Part shown: positions 62,188 to 64,000 of the stretch, in pieces | Layout: the number at the start of each line of letters is the position of its first letter | Position numbering within the stretch: the first letter of the stretch is position 1 | Assembly: GCA_934122115.1 (NCBI GenBank) | Contig: CAKOVU010000006.1 | Location: 1 to 64,000, forward strand | DNA from: UMGS1901 sp934122115 | Lineage (GTDB): Bacteria > Bacillota > Clostridia > TANB77 > CAG-508 | Direction: 5' to 3' | DNA length: 64,000 bases | Notes under the pieces: generated by a model | What the model saw: only the letters and a program-made list of their open reading frames with translations | Told to the model about the DNA's origin: nothing | The model's database searches: none | Position numbers and translations under genes: made by a program

Positions 62188-62325
62188 ATAGTTACTAAAC
62201 AGTTGTACTAAACACCTGTTTTTTACGTTTAAATAGGCAAATTTTAATAAAAAACTGGAAAAATATTACAATATATGATATTATATGAAAATAAATGGAA
62301 ATAAAAATAAGAGGAAGGATGTACT

Positions 62326-63111
62326 ATGATGAAATTATTGCTTATAGAGGATGACATAAAAGCATGCGATAACTTTAGGAAAATAGCAAATTCGATGGGT
62401 GATATTGAATTTGTTGGAATAACGGATTCTGATATTGAAGGAATAAAGTGCGTAAAAGAAAATTCACCGGATGCAATAATATTAGATTTAGAGTTGAATA
62501 GTGGAACAGGAAATGGGAGCGGATTCGAATTTCTTAAAGAATTGAAGAAACTAAAACTTCCAGTAAATCCTAAAATAGTAGTAACCACAAATGTATATTC
62601 TGATTCAGTATATGATTATTTACATTCCAATAAAGTTGATTTTATATTTTATAAGAAACAAGCAAAATATTCAGAACAGAATGTAATAAATACACTATTA
62701 ATATTAAAAGATTATAAAGAAAATGAGCAGGTAAACCCTGAAATGGCAATTAATACAGATCAAGATTATATGCAAAAGGTATGCGAAAAGATAGATGAAG
62801 CATTAGATTTAATAGGTGTTGGAACACATTTACAAGGAAGAAAATATCTACATGAAGCAATAAAATATTTAATACAGAATGAAAACAATAATGAAAAGAC
62901 ACCAATTATTCAATATTTAAGTAACACGTATAAAAGACCAAACAGCACAATTAGCAGAGCAATGCAAAATGCAATTTTGTATGCTTGGAGAATATCACCA
63001 ATAGAAGATTTGACTACATATTATACTGCTAAGATAAATTATGAAACTGGAGTGCCTACTCCAACAGAATTCATATATTATTATGTAAGCAAGATAAAGA
63101 AAGAACTATAA
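62326..63111 (+). CDS. Spo0A-like response regulator
   Basis: The protein has 261 residues. The receiver contains LLIEDD, the phosphorylated Asp in AIILDLELN and a Lys in FIFYKKQ. The C-terminal domain parallels Spo0A_C: LIGVGTHLQGRKYLHEAIKYL, TYKRPNSTISRAMQNAILYAW and VPTPTEFIYYYVSKI (Spo0A pattern: GVPAHIKGYxYLRxAI, TxSRVERAIRHAIE, KPTNSEFIA). The match is partial, with lost residues in the recognition helix, so it is probably a divergent paralogue or the lineage's own Spo0A. GAGGAAGG precedes the ATG. Confidence 0.8.
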   Translation: MMKLLLIEDDIKACDNFRKIANSMGDIEFVGITDSDIEGIKCVKENSPDAIILDLELNSGTGNGSGFEFLKELKKLKLPVNPKIVVTTNVYSDSVYDYLHSNKVDFIFYKKQAKYSEQNVINTLLILKDYKENEQVNPEMAINTDQDYMQKVCEKIDEALDLIGVGTHLQGRKYLHEAIKYLIQNENNNEKTPIIQYLSNTYKRPNSTISRAMQNAILYAWRISPIEDLTTYYTAKINYETGVPTPTEFIYYYVSKIKKEL

Positions 63112-63166
63112 TTGTCACATAAAATAAAAGAAAATCAAAAAATGTAAATAAAATGAGCTACCGCCA

Positions 63167-63201
63167 ATCACTTATACCACATGGTATAGGTGATATCTTT
63201 T
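63167..63201 (+). terminator. Terminator-like hairpin after the Spo0A-like gene
   Basis: The 12-bp stem ATCACTTATACC / GGTATAGGTGAT (one G-U) with loop ACAT is followed by ATCTTTTT. Confidence 0.7.
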
Positions 63202-63236
63202 TATTGTAAAAAATGAAAAGATTGGTGGTGAAACCT

Positions 63237-63287
63237 ATGGATACGATGGACATTTGGGAGTGGTTAAGATATATCTTAGGATTATAA
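63237..63287 (+). CDS. Sixteen-residue peptide ORF upstream of a GHKL kinase
   Basis: The peptide reads MDTMDIWEWLRYILGL. A strong GGTGGTGA site lies 6 bases before the ATG, and the ORF is followed immediately by a terminator (63293-63331). An in-frame ATG at 63213 would give 24 residues but has no ribosome site. The acidic start and amphipathic, Trp-rich helix suggest a membrane-active or signalling peptide. No AgrB-type protease gene is visible, so processing is unknown. Confidence 0.45.
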   Translation: MDTMDIWEWLRYILGL

Positions 63288-63292
63288 TCTTT

Positions 63293-63331
63293 AAAAGAAA
63301 GGTAAATGTTATTGATTACCTTTCTTTTTTT
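63293..63331 (+). terminator. Terminator after the small peptide ORF
   Basis: A perfect 13-bp stem (AAAAGAAAGGTAA / TTACCTTTCTTTT) is followed by a T-run. Confidence 0.85.
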
Positions 63332-63358
63332 ATGTATAATAAAGCAGGGGCATGTTTT

Positions 63359-64000
63359 ATGGATAAAAATTTAATTAATACAATATTAAAATATTTATTA
63401 ATAAACATTCTTACAATTTTAATATTCTATAGAATATTAAATAGAACAAGAAATCCTGCATTGTATATAAAAATTTTTTTAGCTAGTATTTTTATAACAA
63501 CAATAACAAGCATGATAAAACAATATATAAGTGGAATATGGATAATAATCATTACATTTTTCTTACAATTAGGCTTTATAAAATTTATGGATAGAGAATC
63601 AAACGAATCTATATTCGTTACAAACCTCATTGCAAGTGCATTAGAATACATTATGTTCACGCTAGCTAGCATAATAGAACTTGGAGTAAAACTTAAGTTG
63701 TCAATAATTGATAGTAGCTTAAATTTAGTGATAATCTCTATAATAAATGTAATTATTTATATTATATTCTTTAAAATAAAAAGATTCAAAAAAGGTTTAG
63801 ATTTTATACAGAATAAGACAAATAGCGAATATATTGATATTATAATGATAAATATTAGTTCTGTTTTAATATTTTTGTATTGCTTATTTGGCAATTATTA
63901 TGGAAATTTAACAAGACAAATTCTAGTTGCATTCATAATTCTCGGCATCATAATGTTTATCATGATTCAAAAAACTCTAATTCTGTATTATAAACAGAAA
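63359..64000 (+). CDS. AgrC-like GHKL sensor histidine kinase, 3' end outside window
   Basis: 214 codons are open to the window edge without a stop. The visible part has about six hydrophobic helices and then MIQKTLILYYKQK, the point where the coiled coil and GHKL kinase domain of AgrC-type peptide-sensing kinases begin. The catalytic domain itself is not in view. CAGGGGC precedes the ATG, and it follows directly on the peptide ORF and its terminator. Confidence 0.7.
   Translation, partial: MDKNLINTILKYLLINILTILIFYRILNRTRNPALYIKIFLASIFITTITSMIKQYISGIWIIIITFFLQLGFIKFMDRESNESIFVTNLIASALEYIMFTLASIIELGVKLKLSIIDSSLNLVIISIINVIIYIIFFKIKRFKKGLDFIQNKTNSEYIDIIMINISSVLIFLYCLFGNYYGNLTRQILVAFIILGIIMFIMIQKTLILYYKQK

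Overview
The window is AT-rich DNA with bacterial gene density, Shine-Dalgarno sites of the GGAGG type and promoters of the TTGACA-N17-TATAAT type. It carries the whole spoIIIAA-AH cluster, spoIIM, a ytxC-like gene, a cwlJ/gerQ-like pair and a Spo0A-like regulator, so the source is a spore-forming low-GC Gram-positive bacterium of the Clostridia. Genus cannot be read from the sequence; the many prepilin-like surface proteins fit a gut-type, uncultured clostridial lineage (inference).

Region 1 (1-4.5 kb) is a diversity-generating retroelement (DGR). It has the 3' part of a C-type-lectin-fold target gene ending in a variable repeat (930-1080) and a same-strand template repeat (1261-1411). A DUF3800 gene follows, then, on the opposite strand, a reverse transcriptase, an Avd-like protein and a small MutS-domain-I-like protein. 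Of 19 differences between the repeats, 18 lie at template adenines.

Region 2 (4.7-22.5 kb) is mostly housekeeping. It holds ileS, a membrane-anchored HExxH protein, queA-tgt, a WG-repeat-like protein, yajC, secD and a shortened secF-like gene. These are followed by a rhodanese, ytxC, and a glucan cluster (GH57 branching enzyme and DUF4912, divergent from a GT4 glycosyltransferase) and ylbF.

Region 3 (22.5-33.4 kb) has two related surface proteins with prepilin-like N-termini and BspA-type leucine-rich repeats. Each is preceded by the same kind of cassette: a terminator-like hairpin, then about 166-168 bp bounded by inverted 25-bp recombination-like sites, with a strong promoter inside that points AWAY from the gene. 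I read both as phase-variable invertible promoters captured in the OFF orientation. Between the two surface genes lie pfkA, argS, a VanZ-PssD fusion with PssE, and a flavin-reductase-like protein.

Region 4 (33.4-36 kb) is a small defence-like island. It has a predicted small RNA with three tandem 36-nt repeats between a promoter and a terminator (the architecture of a type III toxin-antitoxin RNA), a histidine phosphatase in the usual toxin position, and an AbiEi/AbiEii pair with an operator-like inverted repeat over its promoter.

Region 5 (36-50.9 kb) holds yebC, the spoIIIA operon (spoIIIAE is broken by a one-base frameshift), rnhA, tmcAL, an EndoQ-like repair gene, spoIIM-xerD, tRNA-Gly(UCC), glmM and ldh.

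Region 6 (50.9-64 kb) holds an Rpn-type nuclease, an ABC/FtsX exporter, a ParE-type toxin-antitoxin pair, a class B penicillin-binding protein, an LPG-synthase-type flippase, cwlJ-gerQ, a two-component system and a Spo0A-like regulator. It ends with a 16-residue peptide ORF upstream of an AgrC-like GHKL kinase that runs off the window.
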